A stretch of 39,987 bases of DNA from Rhodococcus sp. ARC_M5 (GTDB lineage Bacteria > Actinomycetota > Actinomycetes > Mycobacteriales > Mycobacteriaceae), in NCBI RefSeq assembly GCF_022810405.1, contig NZ_JALGQE010000029.1, positions 1 to 39,987 of the forward strand, written 5' to 3'. A program made the position numbers and the translations under genes. Below the pieces are notes generated by a model. The model had not been told where the DNA came from. It ran no database searches and worked only from the letters and a program-made list of their open reading frames with translations. This document shows, piece after piece, positions 29,624 through 36,937 of this stretch; positions within the stretch are counted from its first letter, which is position 1, and each line of letters opens with the position of its first letter.

Positions 29624-31093
29624 TCAGCGGTAGATGGATTTGACGTGTTGGAAATTGCCGATGGCGTCGGGCCCGAGCTCGCGCCCGATTCCGCTGTCCT
29701 TGACCCCGCCGAACGGGGACGAGGGATCCACCATGTAGTGGTTGATGCCGATGGTTCCGGTGTGAATTCGTTTGGCCACGTCGAAACCTCGCTCGCCGTC
29801 GGCGGTCCAGACGGATCCGCCGAGCCCGAAATCGGAGTCGTTGGCAATGCTGATCGCCTCGGCTTCGTCGCCGTACGGGATGATCGACAGGACGGGCCCG
29901 AAGATCTCTTCCTGCGCGATGGTGTGGTTGTTGTCGACGTCGGCGAAGATCGTCGGTTGAACGAACCAGCCGCGATCGAGGTCTGCGGGTCTACCACCGC
30001 CGGTGACGAGCCGAGCGCCGTCGCCGCTGCCTTTCGCGATGTAGCCCTCGACGCGATCGCGCTGCCGCTCGCTGGCCATCGGGCCGATCTGGGTGGCCGG
30101 GTCGAGCGCGTCGCCGACGGCCAAAGAATTCGCGAACGCTTCCATCATGCCGACCACCTCGTCGTAGCGGGAGCGCGGCGCGAGGACGCGGGTACCGAGG
30201 AAGCATGTCTGACCGTTGTTGAGAAACGTTGCACCGAAGAGGTTCTCGCCGATCTCGGCGAGATCGAGATTCGCGTCGTCGAGGATGATCGACGCCGACT
30301 TGCCGCCCAGTTCGAGAGTCACCGGGCGCAACAGGCGGCCACATGTTTCGGCGATGGACCGCCCGGCTGCGGTGGAGCCGGTGAACGCGACCTTGTCGAT
30401 GCCTCGATGCGAGACCAGATGGGCACCGATCTCTCGGCCACCGGGAACGATGTTGATGACGCCGGGCGGCAACCCGGCGGCAATGATGGCCTCCGCCAAC
30501 ACAACCGAGTCGAGCACCGTCTCGGGAGACGGCTTGAGGACGACGGTGCAGCCGGCTGCGAGGGCCGGTGCGTACTTGAACGCGGCCAGAGTCTGCGGGA
30601 AATTCCACGGTGCGATGGCACCGACGACGCCGATCGGCTCGCGTCGAACCGTCGTCGTCCCGCCCATCAGGTGGGGGTGAGATTCCTCGAACTGCGCGGT
30701 TCGCGTGAGGCCCGAGAAGTACCGCATCACGGCGACCGGGAAGCCGCCTTCGAGTTGCTCCGCAATGGAGATCGGCATGCCGTTCTGCGCCGCCACGAGT
30801 CGGGCGAGTTGGTCGCCTCGCTTCTCGTACTCGTCGGCGAGTCGATCCATCGCGTCGGCGCGCTTCGAGGGCTCCCACCGGCTCCAACCGCTGGGGTCCT
30901 CGAATGCGCGGCGGGCAGCGGCCACCGCCGAATCGACGTCGGCTTCCTGTGCCTCGGGTACCGATCCGATGCGTTCTTCGCTACTTGCCGAACGGACTTC
31001 GATGCGGGCGGACGAGCTGGGTTCCACCCACTCGCCGCCGATGAAGAGCGACTGCGCGTCGAGCTGCTCTCGTGTTGTCGTGTGTGCATCCAT
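29624..31093 (-). CDS. Aldehyde dehydrogenase (NAD(P)+-dependent)
   Basis: A 489-residue ALDH. The catalytic Cys297 is in NNGQTCFLGTR, Glu261 in TLELGGKSAS, and Asn164 in PWNFPQ, with the cofactor segment FTGSTAAGR (238-246). It oxidises an aldehyde to the acid with NAD(P)+. It sits between the AcoR-type activator and the NDMA-type alcohol dehydrogenase on the same strand, forming an alcohol oxidation operon. The ATG at 31093 is used; an in-frame start at 31117 would add eight residues (IGVTLVC) with no family support. Confidence 0.95.
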   Translation of the reverse strand: MDAHTTTREQLDAQSLFIGGEWVEPSSSARIEVRSASSEERIGSVPEAQEADVDSAVAAARRAFEDPSGWSRWEPSKRADAMDRLADEYEKRGDQLARLVAAQNGMPISIAEQLEGGFPVAVMRYFSGLTRTAQFEESHPHLMGGTTTVRREPIGVVGAIAPWNFPQTLAAFKYAPALAAGCTVVLKPSPETVLDSVVLAEAIIAAGLPPGVINIVPGGREIGAHLVSHRGIDKVAFTGSTAAGRSIAETCGRLLRPVTLELGGKSASIILDDANLDLAEIGENLFGATFLNNGQTCFLGTRVLAPRSRYDEVVGMMEAFANSLAVGDALDPATQIGPMASERQRDRVEGYIAKGSGDGARLVTGGGRPADLDRGWFVQPTIFADVDNNHTIAQEEIFGPVLSIIPYGDEAEAISIANDSDFGLGGSVWTADGERGFDVAKRIHTGTIGINHYMVDPSSPFGGVKDSGIGRELGPDAIGNFQHVKSIYR

Positions 31094-31147
31094 GCATACG
31101 AGTGTGACCCCGATCACGGATGCCGAGTGTTCAGAAAGTGGACAAGT

Positions 31148-32740
31148 TCAGCCGAGGATGCCGAACTCGCGCATCCGCTTGTACAGGGTGGTCCGACTGA
31201 TTCCCAGGCTTTCCGCCGTCGTGCGTTTGTTGCCGCCCTGCCGCGCCAACTCGTGCACGATGGCGTCGCGCATCGCGGTGTCGAGCGTGCTCATCCGAGT
31301 CGTCGACGCGTTCTTGCGCGGTCTGACCAGTTCCCGTTCGGTGATGTCTCCGACGGATCTACGCGATGCGGCCTCGGTGACCTCGGCTCGAAGTTCGCCG
31401 ATGTTGCCCGGCCAGTCGTAGTCGATCAGCGCCGACAACGCCGCAGGCGTGAAGTGCGCGCGGGACTCCAGCTCGGCCATGATGGCGCGGACCAGGTCCG
31501 GGATTTCGTGTCGGCGAGAACGCAACGGGGCCAGCTCGATGGTGTCGGCGCACAGCGAAAGGAGTTGGCGGTGTTCGAGTTCGGCCGAGTCGGCGGCCGA
31601 GCTCGACAACGCGTACCACCCGCGGGCTGACGACAGAGTCGAATGCAACCGGTTCGCCACCGGACCTGGGAGAAAGTGCACGTTCTTGATCACCACATCG
31701 TGTGCGGCCTCGACCTGATGCTCGACGGCTGTCAACCACACGGCCGGGGTCGTCGTCACCAGATCTGCGGCGTCGAACCAGTGCGGTGACGTCGTTGCTG
31801 TCAGTCGGGCGAGGGTGGTCGATTTTCCGGTTCCGGGTTCACCGATGACACACAACGGCTTTCGGATCTTCGGAGCGGGAAGAGGGGTGCGCACGGTGTC
31901 GTGAGGATCGATCTCGATGACGATTCCAGCGGCCGATACCGGACGCTCCCAGCGCACGGTCGCGTGCAGTCCGGAATTGAGGATCACATCGTGTACGACG
32001 CCACTGCGCCGGATCGAATCGTCGGTGAGCGCGCGCAGTGCGGAATGATCGACTGTGTCGATCATTGCTGCAGCGCTGGTGTTTTCGAGCAGAATCTCGT
32101 CGGCGATCGCGATGACCGGCGCACCGCGACGCTGTGAGGACGCGTACTGAAATGCCTGGAACAGTCGATGTTCACCGGAGCGTGTCTCTTCGAGGAGCCT
32201 GCCCTGAATGTCCTGTGCGGCATGGACGAGCATCGGTTCGAGTAGCGGGTTGTCGCCGGAGGCCAGGAAGGTGATGTCGAGGACGCCCTCGATGCGGCGT
32301 GTGACGGGGTGGATCAGGGGGTGGCCGTAGCAACTGAAGGTCTTCATCGACTCGATGTAGTGCTCCTCGGCACGTACGGCACAGGGTGCGCGCATCTCGA
32401 AGCTCGTCGAGATCGAATTGGTGCCCGATGCCTGTTCGGTGAACGACCGGCCGACGACCGCGCCGACCGAGGACACTGCATCTCGTAGCGAATGGGTTCC
32501 GAAACGGAGATCGACCAGCCGGGCATCGCGATCCGCGAGCAGGACGCAGTACCCGGAGCCGTCGAGCACGCTCTCCATCCGATCGAGGATGGGGTTTGCG
32601 GCGGCGAGGAGGCGGCTGCGACGGTCGACGTCACGAAGACTCGCCTGCTCCAGGGTGTCCGCCGGTGCGAGACCGCTCTGCGCCGACCGTTGCCAGGACT
32701 TGGCGATGGAATCTCGGAGCTTGTCTGCACCGCTGTGCAT
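31148..32740 (-). CDS. AcoR-type activator (GAF - degenerate AAA+ - Fis HTH), lacking GAFTGA
   Basis: A 530-residue regulator shaped like sigma-54 enhancer-binding proteins of the AcoR type. The N-terminal GAF-like sensor spans about 60-180 (SGTNSISTSFEMRAPC, EEHYIESMKTFSCYGHPL). A shortened AAA+ region follows at about 290-460: Walker A GEPGTGKST (300-308), Walker B-like VVIKNVHFL (349-357), and sensor-2 WPGNIGELR (443-451). A Fis-type helix-turn-helix is at about 490-526 (NKRTTAESLGISRTTLYKRM). The GAFTGA sigma-54 contact loop is absent, and Actinobacteria generally lack sigma-54, so it probably activates through another sigma factor. It precedes the ALDH-ADH genes and likely controls them. 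GGAGGT precedes the ATG at 32740. Confidence 0.88.
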   Translation of the reverse strand: MHSGADKLRDSIAKSWQRSAQSGLAPADTLEQASLRDVDRRSRLLAAANPILDRMESVLDGSGYCVLLADRDARLVDLRFGTHSLRDAVSSVGAVVGRSFTEQASGTNSISTSFEMRAPCAVRAEEHYIESMKTFSCYGHPLIHPVTRRIEGVLDITFLASGDNPLLEPMLVHAAQDIQGRLLEETRSGEHRLFQAFQYASSQRRGAPVIAIADEILLENTSAAAMIDTVDHSALRALTDDSIRRSGVVHDVILNSGLHATVRWERPVSAAGIVIEIDPHDTVRTPLPAPKIRKPLCVIGEPGTGKSTTLARLTATTSPHWFDAADLVTTTPAVWLTAVEHQVEAAHDVVIKNVHFLPGPVANRLHSTLSSARGWYALSSSAADSAELEHRQLLSLCADTIELAPLRSRRHEIPDLVRAIMAELESRAHFTPAALSALIDYDWPGNIGELRAEVTEAASRRSVGDITERELVRPRKNASTTRMSTLDTAMRDAIVHELARQGGNKRTTAESLGISRTTLYKRMREFGILG

Positions 32741-32815
32741 CGCGCGTACCTCCGTTGGCCGGCGCTTGGTCGTGCTGTGACGGTAGCGCCGACTGCCCGG
32801 TTCGACGCGCGTTTC

Positions 32816-32890
32816 GACAGAACCTGTCCGATCGGGCAGTGATCTATTGACAGTGCACTGTCGTGAGTGCAAAGTGACAGCACACTGTCA
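32816..32890 (+). promoter_or_regulatory. Tandem GACAG/CTGTC operators over the DJ-1/marR promoter
   Basis: Two 16-bp sites of form TGACAG-N4-CTGTC(A) lie at 32848-32863 (the inner 14 bases, 32849-32862, are a perfect palindrome) and 32875-32890, with centres 27 bp apart. A variant GACAG-AAC-CTGTC is at 32816-32828. The promoter TTGACA (32847-32852), 17 bases, CAAAGT (32870-32875) overlaps the first site at its -35 and abuts the second at its -10. MarR, encoded as the second gene of this operon, is the likely binding protein; the proof is lacking. GGAGG (32897-32901) then leads to the ATG at 32908. Confidence 0.7.
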
Positions 32891-32907
32891 AATTCTGGAG
32901 GCTCGAC

Positions 32908-33507
32908 ATGACAACGATCGCTCTGTACGCCACCGACACCATGGCCGACTGGGAATACGGATACCTCACCGCAGGTCTGGCCATGGCTCGCGAGCAGGAC
33001 CCGGACGCGAACCGGCTGATCATCGCATCGGAGACGGGGGAGGCCATCACGACGATGGGAGGATTGCGGATCACTCCCGATATGGCCGTGCCCGACCTCC
33101 CGGCCCTCGATGCCCTGATTCTGCCCGGCGCGCCCAGTTGGGACTCCGGTCACGATGCGGTGCTGAGTCTTGCCGCCGAACTCGTTGCGGCGGGCACTCC
33201 GATCGCGGCGATCTGCGGGGCAACATTGGGTGTGGCCCGGGCCGGACTGCTCGATGACCGGCCGCACACCTCGAATGCCGCCGAGTTCCTCACGCAGGCA
33301 ACCGAATACCGTGGAGCGGAGCACTACCGCGACGAAAAAGCGGTCACTGATGGCACCGTGATCACCGCAGGTGGCGTGAGCCCGTTGGAGTTCGCGAAGC
33401 TCGTGTTCGAGCGGTTGAACGTGTTTCCCCAACCCGTGGTCGATGCCTGGTACGGCCTCTACACGACGGGGGAACGCAAATACTACGACCAGCTGGCGGG
33501 CGCATGA
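32908..33507 (+). CDS. DJ-1/PfpI-family protein (class I glutamine amidotransferase-like)
   Basis: A 199-residue flavodoxin-like protein of the DJ-1/PfpI superfamily. The nucleophile elbow AAICGATLG puts Cys103 at the strand-helix turn, and Glu16 in DWEYGY corresponds to the conserved acidic partner. The AGGVSPLEFAKLV segment near 152-164 is also typical. Family roles include glyoxalase, deglycase, isonitrile hydratase and protease; this one is closest by pattern to YdeA/ThiJ-type proteins, and a stress or reactive-carbonyl role is plausible but not shown. It overlaps the marR gene by four bases (ATGA). It has a strong promoter with tandem operators. Confidence 0.88.
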   Translation: MTTIALYATDTMADWEYGYLTAGLAMAREQDPDANRLIIASETGEAITTMGGLRITPDMAVPDLPALDALILPGAPSWDSGHDAVLSLAAELVAAGTPIAAICGATLGVARAGLLDDRPHTSNAAEFLTQATEYRGAEHYRDEKAVTDGTVITAGGVSPLEFAKLVFERLNVFPQPVVDAWYGLYTTGERKYYDQLAGA

Positions 33508-33968
33508 GCCAACGCACTCCGGAGGGTGATGCGCTCACGGCCCTGGTGTTGCCCGTCTTCGAGCTCAACGGTGAATTTCTCGCCGCCGCACACGACATCA
33601 CCGAGCCGACAGGTCTGACTCCGGCGTGGTGGCAGGTCCTGGGGGCCACCCTCGACGAGCCCCTCACCGTGGCCGACATCGCCCGCCGCGTCGGGCTGGG
33701 GTTGGCGCGGCAAAGCGTACAGCGGACGGCAAATCTGTTGGTGGACAAAGGTTGGGCCGTGTACGTCGACAACCCGAACCACAAGCGGGCAAAGCTGTTG
33801 GAGCCAACCCCCAAGGGACGCGACACCGTTGCAGAGCTGCGAGATTCGCAACACGCGTGGTCCGATGCCGTGGGAGCCGCTGTGGGAGAGAGCGAACTGC
33901 GCGCCTTCGCCGCCACCCTCGACAGGATCCTCGCGGCATCCCGTGACTATCGCGGCGGCAGTGCATAA
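33504..33968 (+). CDS. MarR-family transcriptional regulator
   Basis: A 154-residue MarR-type winged-helix protein. The DNA-binding domain is at about 52-115: EPLTVADIARRVGLGLARQSVQRTANLLVDKGW is seen as TVADIARRVGLG, QSVQRTANLLVDKG and the wing YVDNPNHKRAKLLEPT. It is coupled to the DJ-1/PfpI gene by an ATGA overlap, and the two operators upstream of that gene suggest that it represses its own operon and responds to a small phenolic or reactive ligand. The start codon is set by the overlap. Confidence 0.9.
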   Translation: MSQRTPEGDALTALVLPVFELNGEFLAAAHDITEPTGLTPAWWQVLGATLDEPLTVADIARRVGLGLARQSVQRTANLLVDKGWAVYVDNPNHKRAKLLEPTPKGRDTVAELRDSQHAWSDAVGAAVGESELRAFAATLDRILAASRDYRGGSA

Positions 33969-33969
33969 T
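33964..33969 (+). promoter_or_regulatory. -10 element overlapping the marR stop codon
   Basis: CATAAT (33964-33969) contains the marR TAA stop (33966-33968) and lies exactly six bases before the ATG at 33976, so the membrane protein gene could be read from its own leaderless transcript as well as from the marR operon. The -35 region shows only GTGACT-like bases at shorter spacing. Confidence 0.45.
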
Positions 33970-33975
33970 TTGGGC

Positions 33976-35205
33976 ATGGTTGCGCTCGGGGTACTTCTGA
34001 CCGGATTGCTGGCCGGCTTGTCGATACAGTCCGACGGCATCGACACACTCGGCGGCACCAGCTTCGGCGCGTTGTTCTCCAGTGCCGGCGTGGGAGTTGC
34101 GCTCGCACTGATTCTGGCGTCGGGTACGGCGATGGTCGTTCGTCGGCACCGCATTCTGGCCGGACTGTCCATCGCCGCTGCTGTCGTCATCGGCGGCTCT
34201 GCCCTGCTGTTCCAATCCGACATCGCCGAGGTGATGGCAAGCGGAGTTCTGTTGGGATGCAGTGCGGTACGGGCGAATCGTGAACGAACTCGTCAGGCGC
34301 TGCTGGCCGGGTCGTTCCTTGTCGGACTGCTCAGCGCCGGTGCGGTCGAGGCATTGCATTACCCCGATGTTCCACGGCGCTACGCCGACTACCTCACCGA
34401 ATCCGATATGGGCACACCGGTGGTCGTGCCGGTGCTCTGCGTGCTGGTGGTGTTGGCAGCGGCGTGGACAGCGCGCAACGAAAACCAGGGCGAAAGCCCG
34501 GCGACCGAGCGCGATATCCGCACAGTCGGGGCGATGCTGCTGGTGGCGTTCGGCGGGCTGTTGCTCAATGTGGCGTTCGTATTCAGCATGTTCCAGAGCG
34601 AGTACGGGTTCGGCGGCCGCTGGAACCACGGTCTTTTTGTCGTCCCCGTATTGTTCGCGGCCGCTGCTCTGCTGCCGGGACGCGGGGGCGTGATGGTTCT
34701 CGTTGGGGCGGCCGTGCTGCTCACCTCGACCACCACGTCGGGGGTGGGTATCAGTGTCTCGGCCCGGGTCTGGACACTCGGACTCGTAGCCGTCATTGCA
34801 GTGTCGGTTGCGGCCGGCACTGCACTGGGATTGCGTTGGGGCCGTCCGATGGTCGGTATCGCAATTCTGGCGGTCGTCTGCGCGACGGCACTGTTCGAGC
34901 AGCCGCCGCTGGACAACGTTCACTACGTGGCGAGTCTGGTGGTCTTCCCGGCCGCCGCTGCGTATCTCTACGTGGCGTGCACACCGGCCGACCCGACGCC
35001 TGCGACCCTCGGCCTCGCGGTGCCGGTGGCGATCACCGTGCCGATGGTCGTCACCTACGGCTGGACGGCGTACACGCCACTGACTTCTGCACTGACGGAC
35101 ACGTCCTGGCCGGAAACGTGGCTTTCGACGGGTGGCGCATTCGCAACGGTCGTGCTCGCAGGCGTCGGGATCTGGGGTCTGAACCGCTACCGGACTGCGC
35201 GGTAG
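33976..35205 (+). CDS. Polytopic membrane protein of unknown function
   Basis: A 409-residue integral membrane protein with about eleven hydrophobic segments, starting MVALGVLLTGLLAGLS and ending with a short RYRTAR tail on the inside. Two loops are charged (RANRERTRQ near 95 and ARNENQGESPATERD near 170), which suggests cytosolic loops. No transporter motif is recognised. It may be transcribed from a leaderless promoter whose -10 overlaps the marR stop. Its last 19 bases overlap the end of the convergent DHFR-like gene. An in-frame GTG at 33943 would extend it inside the marR coding region and is less likely. Confidence 0.75.
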   Translation: MVALGVLLTGLLAGLSIQSDGIDTLGGTSFGALFSSAGVGVALALILASGTAMVVRRHRILAGLSIAAAVVIGGSALLFQSDIAEVMASGVLLGCSAVRANRERTRQALLAGSFLVGLLSAGAVEALHYPDVPRRYADYLTESDMGTPVVVPVLCVLVVLAAAWTARNENQGESPATERDIRTVGAMLLVAFGGLLLNVAFVFSMFQSEYGFGGRWNHGLFVVPVLFAAAALLPGRGGVMVLVGAAVLLTSTTTSGVGISVSARVWTLGLVAVIAVSVAAGTALGLRWGRPMVGIAILAVVCATALFEQPPLDNVHYVASLVVFPAAAAYLYVACTPADPTPATLGLAVPVAITVPMVVTYGWTAYTPLTSALTDTSWPETWLSTGGAFATVVLAGVGIWGLNRYRTAR

Positions 35206-35801
35206 ACTACGTGTAGGACCTGGTCCGATCCGACCGTCTCCGTTCGCTCGAATGTCGAGACGTCCCAGCCGTCGTAGATCGGTTCACCGGCTCCGAGAAT
35301 CACCGGCGAGACCGCCAGATGAAGGTGATCGACGAGCCCAGCTTTCAGGTACTGCCGCACCGTCGACGCCCCGCCGCCGAGGCGCACGTCTTTGCCCGAC
35401 GCGGCCTCGTGGGCACGATCGAGCACAGCCTCGAGGGGATCGTCGGTGAAGTGGAACGTGGTGCCGACCATCTCCAGTGGCGGCCGCGGATGGTGGGTCA
35501 GCACGAACACCGGGTGGTGGTAGGGCGGCTCCTCGCCCCACCAGCCGCGCCAACCGTGATCCGGCCATTCGCCGCGAATCGGACCGAACATGTTGCGGCC
35601 CATGATCGTTGCGCCGATGTTCTCGGTGCCGAGGTCGAGCATCCGTTGATCGGCGTCGGGGTGTTCGGTGTCGGACCGGTCGGCGAACACCCACTGGTGC
35701 AGCGCCATGCCGTCGACCCCCATGGGGTTGTCCTGGCTCTGATCGGGACCGGCAGCGAAGCCGTCGAGCGAGACCGACAGATTGTGTACGCGAAGTGTCA
35801 T
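35187..35801 (-). CDS. Dihydrofolate reductase family protein (RibD_C-type), second copy
   Basis: A 204-residue DHFR-like/RibD_C protein. Visible: NLSVSLDGFAAG (residues 8-19), ATIMGRNMFGP (about 64-74), DVRLGGGASTVRQYLKAGLVDHLHL (seen as RLGGGASTVRQ and AGLVDHLHL), and AVSPVILGAGEPI near 169-181. It is probably an NAD(P)H-dependent reductase of unknown substrate. It overlaps the convergent membrane protein gene by 19 bases. It has a -10-like TCTACT five bases before the ATG with ATGACT 17 bases further up, so a leaderless start is possible. Confidence 0.85.
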   Translation of the reverse strand: MTLRVHNLSVSLDGFAAGPDQSQDNPMGVDGMALHQWVFADRSDTEHPDADQRMLDLGTENIGATIMGRNMFGPIRGEWPDHGWRGWWGEEPPYHHPVFVLTHHPRPPLEMVGTTFHFTDDPLEAVLDRAHEAASGKDVRLGGGASTVRQYLKAGLVDHLHLAVSPVILGAGEPIYDGWDVSTFERTETVGSDQVLHVVYRAVR

Positions 35802-35806
35802 ACCCG

Positions 35807-35835
35807 AGTAGACCAGCAGCCGACCGCGAAGTCAT
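35807..35835 (-). promoter_or_regulatory. Candidate leaderless promoter of the second DHFR-like gene
   Basis: On the minus strand ATGACT (35835-35830), 17 bases, TCTACT (35812-35807), then five bases and ATG at 35801. It is a modest match to consensus, but the spacing fits a near-leaderless transcript. Confidence 0.35.
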
Positions 35836-35853
35836 CGGAGTACCGTTTTCTTC

Positions 35854-36858
35854 ATGGCTTACAGATACCTCGGACACAGCGGACTGAAGATTTCGGAGAT
35901 CACCTACGGCAACTGGTTGACCCACGGATCGCAGGTGGAGAACGACATCGCGACCCAATGCGTACGTGCTGCGCTCGACGCAGGCATCACCACCTTCGAC
36001 ACCGCGGACGTCTACGCCAACGGAGCGGCGGAAACGGTGCTCGGTGACGCGCTGAAAGGGGAGCGTCGGGAATCGCTGGAGATCTTCACCAAGGTCTACT
36101 TCCCCGTCGGGCCCAAGGGCCCCAACGACACCGGACTCTCACGCAAACACATCCGCGAAGGCATCGACGCGTCCCTTCGTCGACTCGGTACCGACTACGT
36201 GGACCTCTACCAGGCTCATCGCTACGACGTCGAAACCCCGCTGGAGGAGACCATCGCCGCGTTCGGTGACGTCGTCCGCCAAGGCAAGGCGCTCTACATC
36301 GGCGTCTCCGAGTGGACCGCCGATCAGCTGCGCGCCGGGCAGGAACTCGCCCGACAGAACGGCTTCTCGATCATCTCGAACCAGCCGCAGTACTCGGCAC
36401 TGTGGCGCGTCATCGAGGATCAGGTGATCCCCACGTCGAAGGAACTGGGCATCTCGCAGATCGTCTGGTCGCCCATCGCGCAGGGCGTGCTCACCGGCAA
36501 GTACCTTCCCGGCCAACCGCTGCCCGACGGGTCGCGCGCCACGGACGACAAGGGCGGCGACAAGATGATCGAGCGCTACCTCGACGATCAGACGCTCACC
36601 CGGGTGCAGCAACTGAAGCCCATTGCCGACGACCTGGGAATCACCATGGCGCAGTTGGCCGTTGCCTGGGTACTGGCCAACGACAACATCGCGGCAGCGC
36701 TCGTCGGAGCCTCGCGCCCCGAGCAGATCGCCGAGAACGTCAAGGCCTCCGAGGTGACGCTCGACGCCGACGTGCTGGCGAAGATCGACGATGCACTCGG
36801 CGATTCTGTGGAGCGCGACGCGGGCAAGACCGGTTCGCCGGAAGCACGACTGGTGTAG
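35854..36858 (+). CDS. Aldo/keto reductase (KCNAB/YghZ-like)
   Basis: A 334-residue AKR of the potassium-channel beta-subunit/YghZ-like group. Tetrad: Asp49 and Tyr54 (TFDTADVYANG), Lys80 (FTKVYFP) and His122 (QAHRYDVET). The C-terminal cofactor segment GASRPEQIAENV (about 285-296) is also present. It is likely an NADPH-dependent reductase of small aldehydes such as methylglyoxal, as is known for YghZ; that is inference. Transcribed alone, with a very strong hairpin straight after its stop codon. A TACCGT at 35841-35846 is a possible -10 at seven bases from the ATG. Confidence 0.92.
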   Translation: MAYRYLGHSGLKISEITYGNWLTHGSQVENDIATQCVRAALDAGITTFDTADVYANGAAETVLGDALKGERRESLEIFTKVYFPVGPKGPNDTGLSRKHIREGIDASLRRLGTDYVDLYQAHRYDVETPLEETIAAFGDVVRQGKALYIGVSEWTADQLRAGQELARQNGFSIISNQPQYSALWRVIEDQVIPTSKELGISQIVWSPIAQGVLTGKYLPGQPLPDGSRATDDKGGDKMIERYLDDQTLTRVQQLKPIADDLGITMAQLAVAWVLANDNIAAALVGASRPEQIAENVKASEVTLDADVLAKIDDALGDSVERDAGKTGSPEARLV

Positions 36859-36923
36859 TGCCTGCGGCAGTGGTGCGGTTGAGTGCCGCAGAGGGCACTT
36901 GATCGCGCCACTGCCGAAGGCAC
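36858..36923 (+). terminator. 30-bp hairpin directly after the aldo/keto reductase stop codon
   Basis: Left arm 36858-36887 and right arm 36894-36923 pair over 30 positions with one mismatch and four G-U pairs, around the loop GCAGAG. The outer 16 bases (GTGCCTGCGGCAGTGG) match the reverse complement of the other end at 15 of 16. Read from the other strand the four G-U pairs become A-C mismatches, so the structure is strong only for rightward RNA. It starts at the last base of the stop codon and ends three bases before the -10 of the next gene. Confidence 0.85.
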
Positions 36924-36925
36924 TG

Positions 36926-36931
36926 TAGTAA
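36926..36931 (+). promoter_or_regulatory. -10-like element of the carboxylesterase gene
   Basis: TAGTAA (36926-36931) lies six bases before the ATG at 36938, or AGTAAT five bases before it. The -35 is unclear (TTGATC at 36899-36904 is too far, 21 bases). GAGGT directly before the ATG has no useful spacing, so a leaderless start is inferred. Confidence 0.35.
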
Positions 36932-36937
36932 TGAGGT

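Noticed and set aside
29480..31630. A 716-codon open frame on the plus strand
   Set aside because: It is antisense to the ALDH and ADH genes, which have full motifs and conserved lengths; the plus-strand translation has none.
32816..32890. LexA (SOS) boxes at the DJ-1/marR promoter
   Set aside because: The palindromes are GACAG/CTGTC, unlike the GAAC-N4-GTTC form of actinobacterial LexA sites, and the adjacent MarR gives a simpler explanation.
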